A DNA stretch of 64,000 bases from Macrostomum hystrix (lineage: Eukaryota; Platyhelminthes; Macrostomidae). This document shows positions 20,278-30,800 of the stretch, piece by piece (position 1 is the stretch's first letter; each line of letters opens with the position of its first letter). The notes beneath the pieces were generated by a model. That model was not told the origin of the DNA, searched no databases, and saw only the letters and a list, made by a program, of their open reading frames with translations. Both the position numbers and the translations under genes were made by a program. The DNA lies in NCBI GenBank assembly GCA_950097015.1, contig CATNEN010000039.1:930001-994000 (forward strand), given 5' to 3'.

Positions 20278-21407
20278 TCAATGGTAGATGGTGGTCTCCC
20301 GCTCCCTGGTGTAAACAGAGCCATCGGGGCAGCGATAGCGCTCGGTGACCGTCGAGATCTTTTTGTTGCCCTCCGTCCTGGAGTTGCTGCTGGAGTCGAT
20401 CAAAGTGTCGGCGGTGTTCTTCGGCCCAATGGTATTCTGGCTGTTAGCCGCACCTCCTCCTGCAGGCTTGTCGGCCTGGCGCTGACCGCCCGACTCTGAA
20501 GCAACGTCAGTGTGGATGTGCGGGATCAGTTTTTGATTTCTATCGAATATTTAAATGGACTCAGTGTCTCTTTTAGCAGATATTCGAGATTTCCCACCTC
20601 AAGAACACTGCACATCATTGTTTGAAAAAACTCACTGCCGCCCTGCCCCTGCATGCTCTCTGGGAGGCGAACTTTGCCATCGCGAGTTGGTCGAACGTTA
20701 GCCACGAACTGGTCGATGTAGTTGCCGCTCGGGCTGTAGCGGCCGACAACGTAGACGCGTCCAGAGCTGGAGACGGCGCGGCCGAAGCCTACCTTCTCGG
20801 AGGCCTTCCACACCACCTGGGTGAAGTGACCTGCGGTGCAAAGCCAAACAAAGAGTTGAAGGACAATGCTCATGCTGCATGCAGTGAGGCCCCATTTGGA
20901 CGAGAAAGTCACTCACCGCAGCTGACCTGATTCTCAGCGTTGAAGTCGTAGTCGGCAATCTCGGAGTACCAATAGTCGGTGAAGTCACTTCCTGGATATG
21001 AGCGTGAAAGAGTTCATTATACGCATTATTTTAAGGTTTTCAAAATAAAAGTGGGCAGGTAGCTAACGGCTGTTAACCACCTCAGAAATGTTTTCTCAAT
21101 CTTCGTATACTGATTTTCAGTTGCTCCTTTTCGATTGTGCAATTGTGCGACGAATACCGCTGAGAAATCGGCCTTTCTTACCGGGAAAGTCCGCCCTCTC
21201 TGAGTTGTACTTCATGGCCACATTCTCTCCGATGCGGTCGTCCTGGCACTTGGGGTCGTGCTCCAGCTTGTCCTTCTTAGCGATGGTCTCCGCCCACTTC
21301 TGGGCTGCCTTGCCGAGTTCTTTGTCGTAGGTCAGCGGCGGGGCCTGGTGCAGGTCCCGATAGCGGTTGTGTGACTCGAGCAGTTGCTTGTTGAAGGCGT
21401 CCGTCAT
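20278..21407 (-). CDS. CAP/SCP-domain protein, GAPR-1 (GLIPR2)-like
   Basis: Four exons, 21407-21182, 20991-20917, 20830-20636 and 20495-20278, have GT-AG introns and total 714 bases, closing in frame as 237 residues. Exon 1 starts MTDAFNKQLLESHNRYR, with the CAP His in SHNRYR and GENVAM; exon 2 gives DYWYSEI; the exon 2/3 junction forms the CAP signature CGHFTQVVW; exon 3 has GRYSPSGN. There is no signal peptide, as in the cytosolic, Golgi-membrane-associated GAPR-1 branch rather than secreted venom-allergen or CRISP proteins. GAPR-1 is about 154 residues; here about 80 extra residues follow, including a separate last exon (ADKPAGGGAANSQN to TERYRCPDGSVYTRE). That exon is supported by splice consensus and frame only. 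Confidence 0.85.
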
Positions 21408-22335
21408 TTTGGACCTTGGCTTTTAATTGGACAACTGAATCTTTCAACGGAAGGCATTTCATCCGTATCAGCATTCAAGTAATTAAAATTTGGGGGAAAA
21501 GTAAAGGAAGATATTTGTACAGTTGGAAAACTTACTGACACTTGCGGCGAGAAGCGGGTCGAAAGTTTCTCACGCGAGACTGCGGAGCGCGCGCCAGGCA
21601 CAGCAGCTCAATATCGAGCCGGCGTTTGCTTTTAAATAGCCGATGGGCGTCGGAGTCAAATGGCCCAAATAAAATGCGTGCGTGCAGTGGGAGAGAGGCA
21701 ATCCTTGTTAAAAGCTCTCCCTGAAAATCGTTACAAGACTTGCATGAGAGTCACATTAATGCTCTGTTTGCGTGAATTCTATCCAACAGAATACCCTAAA
21801 AGGTCAGTTTAGATAAGGCACCGAGTGAAATGACCTGAAGGAATGCGCATGGGTGGCCACATGGCACAAAAGCGCGGAGCCTCCCTAATGCGTCTGTATC
21901 TCTGTGGAGTAAGTCAACACGAGAGTGCAGCCGCGCCCTCTTCCACAGCTTTGTGCTGGACCAGCGCTGCAATACCTGAGAGCACAAAGATAAAGCGAGT
22001 TGCACTGCTAAAAACCAATAGTCCGACTTCGAGCACCAGTGCCATAAAATGCTTATCGAAGCTTTGAGTTGCGACTCAAACGAAGCTTTTAGAGCCTCGG
22101 CCTGCAAACTGCGATTTACGTCTAGAATTGTAATTATAATAAAAGAATTGTCTTTTATAAAAATGCATTATAATATGATCTGCGCAGATACTGTTAGCGA
22201 GAACCTAATTGCTGCATTTAGCCCGAGTATGCGGTGACCATAGTTCATTGTATTCTGCCCGAGCGGTCACCAACAGATAAATTTTGTGACAGCCTCTAAC
22301 GTCTGTGGCCCAAATAAACGGGGTAACTATAGATT
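21408..22335. other. Upstream flank of the CAP gene, no other feature seen
   Basis: Probably holds the promoter and leader of the minus-strand CAP gene. Short open frames show no domains. Confidence 0.4.
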
Positions 22336-23395
22336 TTATTGCATTGTATTTAATAGGATAACTTTAATAAGATAGATAGCAATAATTAGAACAATAAAGT
22401 TCTTGATGATGGTTTCCATAAAGTTTAGAAACTCGAGTGTTGCACCGCAAGATCGGTACACAATCCAGCCGTTTCGGGCCAGCACAAGAAAAAGATGCGC
22501 GCCGAGCTTTGTGGGCCACTTCTGAGTCCGCCGGCTTGGGTTGTAGGGCTGCAAGGCAGAGTGCAGCCTGTCGCCACCACCCATAAACCTGTTGTATAAT
22601 ACGACTGTCTGTAGCTTCTGCTCGATGACCAGTGCATTTCCACGCACAATCCGGTGAACAGGGTGAAGTTGGGCTACGCCTTGTGTGTAGAGGAAATGAA
22701 CTTTTTTTAGGTCCGAGCTCTTCCTGTCGGTTATTTTTAACGCCAGCACATTGCCTCTGCGCATAAACTAGCTGCTCGGAGCTTGGTTTCCTTGGATACA
22801 TCAAAGACCATCTGGCACACCGCGATCGGCACGAACTGTGCAAGTCAGCAGCGTGCTCCGCTGCAGCAGATACATCGCAAGACGATACGATCCCAACCAA
22901 CTATCGCAGAAGACATGATAACCTAAATCGAATACGTACCTAACTGCTTCCACCAGGACCCTTTCACTCTGAGATGTTGTTACGTCTTTCCAAGTAGTGA
23001 ACATTTGAGGCAAGGTTCGGCATCGACGCTTGCAGCTCATCGAATTTACGCCATGCACGCGCATTGGTCCAATCGCAGAGTTGTTGCAGCAGACCAACGG
23101 TCAGAAATAGCTGGAAAGACGCAGCTGGATCGTCATCGGCGATCTCTGTCCTCAGCAAGTCAGGGTTCAGACCGGGCATTCCCAAGAACTCGGGTTCTAC
23201 ATCTGGCCGTTGATCCTGCCCAGGTTCCCGTGCCGCCCAAGCATAATTCCGAAAGCCGTCGGCAACTTCATTTGACTGGAGATGGAGGTCCTCCTCTTCT
23301 TGTCCTTCATCATCGTCCGCAGTTAGCCATTCTTCCTCCTCCTCAAGTTCGGAGTCGGTATCAAAATGTACTTGAGCCGCAGCCATGACGAACAC
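22336..23395 (-). pseudogene. Decayed piggyBac transposase
   Basis: Three blocks match piggyBac (DDE_Tnp_1_7) in order. The acidic N-terminal region spans 23395-22964 with a PGLNPDLL and FQLFLT segment. A core fragment spans about 23000-22801 (VFDLGYHVFCDSW, LAMYLLQRSTLL, TVRADRG). The C-terminal part spans 22779-22336 (MRRGNVLALK, NRFMGGGDRLHSAL, SRRTQKWP). Blocks two and three share a frame interrupted by TGA at about 22801 and TAG near 22770; block one is in another frame, and roughly 200 residues holding the first catalytic Asp are deleted between them. Confidence 0.85.
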
Positions 23396-24080
23396 ACGAC
23401 GGACTACTAAATTGTCGTTTATATCAACTAAGGTAGCCCGAAACTGTCAGACACTGTCCGACACTTGGAAATTACTAAGTTAAAAAGGTGCTGATCAGGA
23501 TCAAATTAACTAATTATAGCACTTGCTCTTGATTCGATTCAAACTTAATTTCAAAAGGTCAATCACATCAACTCAAATCCATTCACCCACCCACCCATCA
23601 CCCGCCCCAGTCCAATCTGTTCTTTGCTTTCGTGGTTATCCTTGCTGCTATAGATCAGATCAGCTAATCGGCAGGCTATCGCAGGCTACGGTGGTGTCAA
23701 AATTAAGCTGGAAATATTTATGGCCTGCTCTGCAGTCCATACGGCAAGCTACGCTGGTGTAGCATCAGCATTGTAGGGGTTAATTTTGAGCTGGCCCGTT
23801 AATAAAGAACGTGATTCGCTAATGTCTCTAACGCTAGCATGCAAAAAATAAGTTGCGTATAAATAAAACCAAATTTGATGTGCCCAACTGAATAAAACAA
23901 TGGAGAGATAGCGCCCGGCTTTTATCACATTGTACACTTTTGGAGGGGCTTTTTCCCAGCCACCAATGAAGCCTGATTGTTGCACGCCTTTACTGTCTAT
24001 GTCCCGAACCCCGCCAGCTGTCTCGCTGTCTTACAGCCTTCCCCAAACTGAGTTCTCTTGCTGCCCTAAGTCAGGCGGTC
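23396..24080. other. Non-coding stretch with one MITE end
   Basis: At 23974-24010 GATTGTTGCACGCC...TGTCTATG repeats the right end of the MITE at 24081-24218. Nothing else is supported. Confidence 0.45.
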
Positions 24081-24218
24081 TACTTTTGGACCATAGACAT
24101 TTCGGGCGTGCACCAATCGACAAAATAATCGATTGCTGCACGCCCCGCGAGACCGCTGGCTATATCCGCTCCGTGAGACTGATTGTTGCACGCCCCAACT
24201 GTCTGTGGTCCAAAAGTA
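24081..24218. mobile_element. 138-bp hairpin MITE
   Basis: The ends 24081-24119 and 24180-24218 are inverted repeats of about 39 bases (CTTTTGGACCATAGACA and GGGCGTGCA segments) with several mismatches, flanked by TA. The near head-to-head structure and TA flanks suggest a Tc1/mariner-type MITE. Confidence 0.75.
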
Positions 24219-24221
24219 TAC

Positions 24222-24332
24222 AATGCCAGTGATAAACGGCTATTCGTACTGCAACGTTTTAAACCTCGGGCGCTACGCGCCCTCGGTTAAAAACATTGCA
24301 GCACTCATAGCCGTTTATTACTATATCATTGA
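24222..24332. mobile_element. Long palindrome / hairpin MITE
   Basis: ATAAACGGCTAT at 24232 is matched by its reverse complement at 24307-24318, and the arms continue inward for about 34 bases (CTGCAACGTTTTAAACC against GGTTAAAAACATTGCAG). The centre is a second GC-rich palindrome, GGGCGC TAC GCGCCC. Similarity extends outward with small gaps to about 24222 and 24332. Confidence 0.8.
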
Positions 24333-24377
24333 CGACTGGTTTGGACACTCAGCATCATCGATAATCAATGGGTGGCT

Positions 24378-24502
24378 TGGACCATAGACATTCAGCGTGC
24401 AAAAATACACCATTATCTGCACGCTGACGGTTGGATAATTGTACGAGAGTATTTTTGTCAACATACGCTGACTGGAGCATTATTGCACGCTGTCTATGGT
24501 AA
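24378..24502. mobile_element. Short hairpin MITE of the CCATAGACA family
   Basis: Left end GGACCATAGACATTCAGCGTGCA and right end TGCACGCTGTCTATGG are inverted copies; inner GCACGCTGA near 24420 is a further partial copy. It shares the CCATAGACA core with the MITE at 24081. The hAT element at 24510 sits right at its outer edge. Confidence 0.65.
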
Positions 24503-24509
24503 ATCCTGG

Positions 24510-25587
24510 CAGTGTCGGGCACAGGTCCAATACTCCGATACTCGGATAGTATCGCCGATACCATTTGAGTATCGGACCTCGATACTTTTTCTCAGTATCG
24601 GACTATGGTATCGCGCGATACATTTCTTAAGTCCGATAATCCGATACATTTAATCTAATAGTAGTACATTTTTGTTTTTTTCGGCTAAAAAGCCTAGAAA
24701 GGGTTAACAAAAGTAACACAAGTACAAAAATATGTTAATTACGTAATTTAATACATTAGCACATTTTTGAAGTTCGATTTCGATCAATTAAACATTACGT
24801 TAAGTTATTGTTAACTACATCAAGTTACTTTCATTCTTTTTTTCTTTATCTTACGTAGTATTAGAAGAACATTGTTACTTAAAATTTAACTAGTGAGTTA
24901 GCTATTGGCCTATTGTACGACTGGCAACTATCAACTATGCCAGGCCGACGCCGTGGCAATTGCCAAGCAGGCCCCAGTGCTGCTAATAACAGCCATATAG
25001 GTCTTGTTCTACTGATGATGATGTCATTTATGTTGATGATGTTGCTTCTGTACGGCACAACACGCCCGTACCGTACGGAACCTTCTGTCTGGTGCTGCTG
25101 TCGAACGTCTTTTCTCAGTTGCCAAGGACGTTCTCCGTGCTAAGCGCGCTCCACTGGCCGATTCGACCCTCATGACGCTGGTCCTTCTCCGGGCAACCAG
25201 TATATCTTACTCGAGCCACTCTGAATTGTCAATTGAATTCTGAAATGACATTAGCTATTAGGCGAGTAGTTTCCTGTTAAATTGTTCAGAAATTTAGTGA
25301 AAGGTGCAGTATAGTAATGTCTCATTTCTAATTAAAGAGTTGACTTTATGTATCATGATGCGCATATAGCGTCTAAAATGAAGTTACTGTGAGCTTTTTT
25401 TCAATTTTAGGCTTCGCAGATGCAGAAAACAAGAAAAAATGATGTATCGGACTAAGTATCGGATTAAAGTATCGGGCGATACTCAAATTTTGGTATCGGA
25501 CCAACAAATATCGCCGATACCTTTTAGAGTATCGGTATCGGAATATCGCTTTAAAGCAATACTTTAAAAGTATCGCGCCCAACACTG
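24510..25587 (+). mobile_element. Deleted hAT transposon with exact 8-bp target duplication
   Basis: The element starts CAGTGTCGGGCAC and ends GCGCCCAACACTG, the TIR type of hAT elements. It is flanked by identical AATCCTGG at 24502-24509 and 25588-25595. Both subterminal regions (24530-24655 and 25443-25580) are packed with GTATCGG/CCGATAC motifs in both orientations. Inside is a transposase C-terminal remnant. Confidence 0.92.
25076..25243 (+). pseudogene. hAT transposase dimerisation-domain remnant
   Basis: A 55-residue open stretch ending in TGA reads SGAAVERLFSVAKDV, RAKRAPL, LVLLRAT. This is the C-terminal hAT dimerisation domain (S/G-A-x-V-E-R-x-F-S motif). The rest of the transposase is missing. 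Confidence 0.85.
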
Positions 25588-25908
25588 AATCCTGGCAATA
25601 TTTTGTCTCAGCTAGCATCCAAATCATTCATCATTGATCTTCAAATCTGCTAACTTCGTCGATTTTTATGGCAAGGGCCGCTCGACTTTCGCAAAGACCC
25701 AGCAGACAGCGGACACCGGCACATGTTAAACAATTGGGACGCCTGTATTTACCGGAACTACAATTAATTTGACACATGTACATAAAACGCAACAGCTAAC
25801 TGCACAATCCAAAAAATATCTGACGGGCCTAATAAAAACTCAAGTCAGGATTAGTTATCCTGGTAACTAAGTTAAAAACAAATACTTTGGAGCATACACT
25901 CAGCAACA

Positions 25909-26598
25909 TTGAAAAAGCGAACGGGCTGGTCGAGCGTTTTCACCGCTGCCCTCATGGCGCGTCTGGCGGGACCGGCCTGGCTCAGCGAGCTGCCCTGGGT
26001 GCTACTCGGCATCCGGACGGCCCCCAAGAGGATCTGCCGGCATCATCGGCTGAGCTGGTCTAAGGAGCGCCCCTCTGCGTACCCGGCGCGTGCTTACGGC
26101 CTAACCCACCTGCTGACGACCACGAATAGTTCCTCGCCCAGCTCCGCGAAGTTGTGCAAGCGTTTCGGCCGACGCCGACAGCGCATCACGGCAGCCGCCC
26201 GACTACCTGGCCCGCTGCCTTTGACTCCTGCCCATTTGTTTTTATCCGGCGGGTTGCCCACTCTGCAGAAGCCCTATTGCGGCCCGCTCAAGGTCATCGA
26301 GCGGGACGCCAAGACATTCCACCTGGGCACGCGGCGCGACCGAGTGACGGTCGACAGGCTGAAGCTGGCTGTCATTGATGCCAGCAGCCCCCACACACCG
26401 CTGCCGCGGCCTTGCGACAGAGAGGCAGCCCACGTCACGGCAGCCCACAGCCCAGCTGCTACGCCGTCCGGCCCCAGCGCCCGGCAACCGGCCAGCGAGC
26501 CGCTGCACTCCCAAACCGTCGTCGTCAACCACCTCGCTGATGCCGCTCGACGACCTTCAATGCATAACTCGTTGCTGCAGGGGGAGGCCGGTGTTTAG
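25909..26598 (+). pseudogene. Retrotransposon integrase C-terminal remnant
   Basis: ANGLVERFHR at 25917-25946 carries the catalytic Glu region of a retroviral-type integrase. The reading then shifts frame to ALMARLAGPAWLSELPWVLL, GIRTAPK, and later to YCGPLKVIERDAKTFHL, the C-terminal integrase domain of Ty3/gypsy elements. At least two frameshifts and the absence of everything upstream make this a dead fragment. Its sequence is GC-rich and differs from the Ty3 copy at 567-6205. Confidence 0.8.
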
Positions 26599-26790
26599 CC
26601 GGGGGGTCGGTGCACCCAGCCAGCCCGGTGGTTAAGCCGGGTGTGAACTCTCGCCACCTGAATGGCGCACCTCTCCATGCTATCTCCGTGTTCTTGTTTA
26701 AACTCGCGACTATTGAATAAAGCAAATCACCCATTCTCGCTAACTTAAGTTGTTTCTCGCAAGCCGCTAAAGCGTACTTTTTATGAGAGA
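26599..26790 (+). repeat. Possible LTR fragment following the integrase remnant
   Basis: Directly after the integrase frame comes GC-rich non-coding DNA with an AATAAA at 26716, which fits the start of a 3' LTR with its poly(A) signal. No matching second LTR is present. Confidence 0.35.
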
Positions 26791-26983
26791 CCATGTTCTA
26801 AATTTTAGTTCTAAACTAAAATAAACTGTCGATTTATAATTTTTATTTCTTGTGATAAATTATCATCAGTTTTCTCATAGACAAGTTAAATACTTCGTTA
26901 TACATGATCAAAAAGTTCATTCTAAAATGTTACTAATTTAACAATACGTACGATTCAGTTAGTCTTTGCTTCTGCAGGCAAGA

Positions 26984-27154
26984 CAGCCTTGGCGTAGTTT
27001 GGGGGGATTCGGGGATATATCCCCCCTAGCGGCAAAAAATTGTCGGATAGTTAAAAGGGGGAGTATTACCATTAAAATACAGTATATTTTTTGAATTGTT
27101 CATTCTACTTTTTTTCATTTATCCCCCTATCGAAAATTCCTAGCTACACCACTG
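26984..27154. mobile_element. 171-bp degenerate hAT MITE
   Basis: The ends CAGCCTTGGCGTAGTTTGG and its inverted partner CTAGCTACACCACTG resemble the common hAT CAGTGGCGTAGC terminus. Flanks AGGCAAGA (26976-26983) and AGGCCAGA (27155-27162) agree at 7 of 8 bases, as an old 8-bp target duplication would. Confidence 0.7.
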
Positions 27155-27162
27155 AGGCCAGA

Positions 27163-27837
27163 CGTTCGTTCTTTAGTTCTAATTTACTTGCAACCTTTGG
27201 AAATTTTTTGGAAGTAATTTTTCCTAATAAGTATGTGTACATACATAAGAAAAGCATATAACTTTTTTGCAACCTTTTGACTTGAATTATAAATTTGCAA
27301 AGCCTATAAGTATAATATAAATACATATGATATATTCCTTTCTTAATTCGTATTTGTATTCGTTTTCATGTATGTTAAAACGAAATTCATATTCACATTA
27401 AATAAATAAATCCAAATTAATTTTAACCTTCTATGACTTAAATAGTTTAAACACAAAAAATTCTTTTAAGAAAAGCATGCCAAATATAAATGTATTCCTA
27501 GGCCTAACTTTTTGTGTTTCTGTAACCATTTGAAAATGAGGTTATATTCTATTGTTTTTATTAAAAGAAAAGCTGAAAATCATTAAACTCATTTTTCAGA
27601 TTTTGATTTTGACTTTGAATTTTTAGATTCTATATTCAGATTAGAACCTGTTTCTACATATGATTCAATACAGAAATTAGCTAGTTAGTTATATTAGTTA
27701 CACTGTGCTTTTTATCAAGAAAGGACCAATTCATGAAATTTTCTGTTAGTTAAATAATTAAGCTTTTATATTGTAAGTAAAGTAGACAAAAATTTTTCTA
27801 TTTGTGTTTTTGAATTAATTAATTTGATTATTTACAG
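27163..27837. other. AT-rich DNA upstream of the synaptotagmin-like gene
   Basis: It ends in a good splice acceptor TTATTTACAG at 27837, so the 5' end of the next gene comes from an upstream exon or a trans-spliced leader not identified here. Confidence 0.45.
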
Positions 27838-27880
27838 ACACATAACTAGACTGCTAACTAGACCCAAGGCAGCACAATCA

Positions 27881-30800
27881 ATGGCTTCCCCAGAGGCTTT
27901 TGATCAGAAAAGCACCAGCGATTCTGTCCTTGTGAAAATTCACTTCCTGACTGACCTGGAAAAGGAGTCTGTAGTTCAGGTGCTGCAGAGGAATGAAAAG
28001 ATTCGCAAACAAGAATCTGAAAGACGAAGGTGAGTAAGCAAATGGATCTGGCCAGTCTCAGAAAAGCCATACAGTCACCAAAACGACCCCCTAACTTCCC
28101 CCAAAGGCGCCTAAGGCAGGAGCTGGATCGGCTCGAGTCCAGCTGCGCGACCTCGCAGTCCCCGCTGGCAGCCCTGACCCGGTCCTGCCCCCGTTGCGAG
28201 GTCGCTCTTGCCCTGCTGGTTCGCGGCGCTTGCGACTGCTGCCTCTGCCGCCTGACTGTCTGCCGCTCCTGCGTGCACCTCTTCCGCGACAGCCAGCTCT
28301 GCCTTTGCTCAGTTTGCTACCAGAAGCTGTGAGTCTAAAACTTTGGGTTGTCAAGATCTTTGGGTCATCGGAAAACATGGAAGCGGCCGTAGAGTCGTGG
28401 AGTGCATCATAATTGCTTAGATACGCGTTTCCAAAGCCTGTGTTTCTGAACACTGGTGCTGGCTCCGAGAAATCGATAATTTATAATAGAAATGTCCCTA
28501 TGATAATAAGCGATGCGTATATCTTGGGGAAATCAAATCTTATAATTTGATATCGCCGTCGTTCTTTCTGATTGGGTTTCGATTAATTTTTGGTTGTAAA
28601 TATTTAAAAAAAGTTTACTAATATTGAAAAACTATTAATCATAATCATAGCTTAATCAGTACCCTGATAGAATACTTGAATCGACAAATTCCCAGGATTA
28701 CTAGGCAAAATTCTTAATCCACCTCAGAGTACTTTCTCGTCTGCACTTTTCCTGACAGGCTTTATGAAAGCAAAACGGGAAACTGGATGAACCTGAAGAG
28801 CGTCATGATCGCCGCCGAGTCCTCCGCCGTCTCTGCCACTGCGCAAGCCGAGGAAGCTGGCGGCGAGCTGCTAAGCGGCCTGCTGGCCAGGCTGTCAGGT
28901 GAGCTTGTCTCGTGTCAGGTTAACACGCTGAGCACTGGAATCGCTGTTTACAATCTCGTTAAGTAGGATAAAGCAGCCAATTATCTCGCACCTCCCTTCA
29001 GCAGGAAGTCCAGTGGGCGCCAGTCGGGGCGAAGATCAGCGTTCAGCCAGCGCCGACACCAGAGTCCCAGTGCTTGTCCGCCAGTCGGACCAGCCGACGG
29101 CCACCTATCGTGTCTACCAGGTGTCCACCAAGCGCTTCATTGACAGCCCACCGCCACGCCAGATTGATAATGACGAGGCAGCCGCCGCTGCCATTGATGC
29201 TGAACCTGAGAACTTAAAGGATGGCGCAGATGTTGAAGGCTCCGAGATGACTATTGAAGAGAGAATGAGGCTGCATCTGGAGGGCTCCTCTGGTGAGGCT
29301 TGGGAACTTGCTTCTGCTATGATGCTATCGGAAATGTAGTATTTTGTATTATTTTCAGATATTGTTCGCAGGCTCTGGGAGCATCAGGCCAGGTTTGAGT
29401 CCGGCTTAACATCGGTAGCTGTATCAAAAGGTGAGAAGCCTGATTAGTTAGCCCGTTGTGCTGATAACACTTTTCAGCTAACTTTCTATTGCGCTGGTTA
29501 GCTTTAAGCACTTTATTTGGCATGTTGTCAATGAACATATTGACTAGCCAAAGTCAACTCAAACAATCGCTTTGCGCGTCGATTTTAACCAATTTTCGAG
29601 CTGCCAATCGTGCAAGATCAGCTGGACTGATCAATCCTAACCAAATCTGCGCGCTTCTGCTAACAGAGCCTTTTCGCAAGGTAATTGCCCCAGTGAGTGC
29701 TGTTCTTTTCTGACTATCCGAATCAAAACTGCGAAAACCTCCCGTAAATTTCAGACCCACCGGCCGGCAGTGAAGCTGCGCCTGGTCTGCTTGTTGATGA
29801 GGCACCCCTCGTTAGCGTCACGGTTACCAAGACTCGCTCGGAGCTGCCAGAGACAGTCGGAAGCCTGACCGATGAGAGTGGCAGCTCAGCCTTGGTACAG
29901 CCCCATGGAGCTGAAGAAGACACTCACAATCAGCAGCTCGAGGATATCGGGCCACAGCAGATCAAAGCCTCAGGCGCAGGAACTGAGATTGATTTGAGAT
30001 TGAGCACACCACAGGCAGGTTCGGCTCAAGACACAGATTCACCACCGATCGCGTCTTGGAGTCAAGAGATTGCAACATCGAACGATGAACCCGGAATCCG
30101 AACAAATTTTTCTGGACCTAGCCTTCAGCAACATTCAAACAACAGTGATGATGTGTCTTCAGTTCAAACAACTCATGTATTGTCTACATCTACTGCTCAG
30201 GAAATAATCTCTGATTCGGATACGAGTTCTATACAGCTCGACGTCGACATCGACTTAAGTCTTATCAGGGGTCAAGCTAGCGTCGAGGACTTTGATGCGC
30301 AAGACATGATCCTAGAGCAGCCTTGTGTTGCATCGGCTGCAGATGCCAGTCTGAAGACGCGAATTACCGTTAGCGAATTCCGGGAGGCCAGTGCTAACTC
30401 TGATCCCCTTTCCCATCTTCTCACTCGTTGCGATAGCGCTGAAGTTGTTCGCGGACGTGCTATTAACTTAGCGATCGCTCTCAATAAAGTAGCCGAGGAA
30501 AGGGCCATTAACGCAATTGAAAGCTCCCTGAAATCAGTCCAGGGAGACTATGAGAGACCTGTTCATTGCGATGCAACTGTGAGTCGCACTGAGGATTCTG
30601 ACAAACGGGAAGATGAACTTGACGAAATCTCGCGTCACCTGTCTCCTTCAAGTGAGATAGAGCAAGTGTCGATCTTCGAAGGTCAGTCGCAAGTCAACGA
30701 GCAGGTTGGTGATATGGGGGCGAGCCTAGACAAGTTGGCATCGGCTCTGATTGTTGAAGACTTGGCTGACACCGTGCATAGCAACTATCGTAACTCGGCG

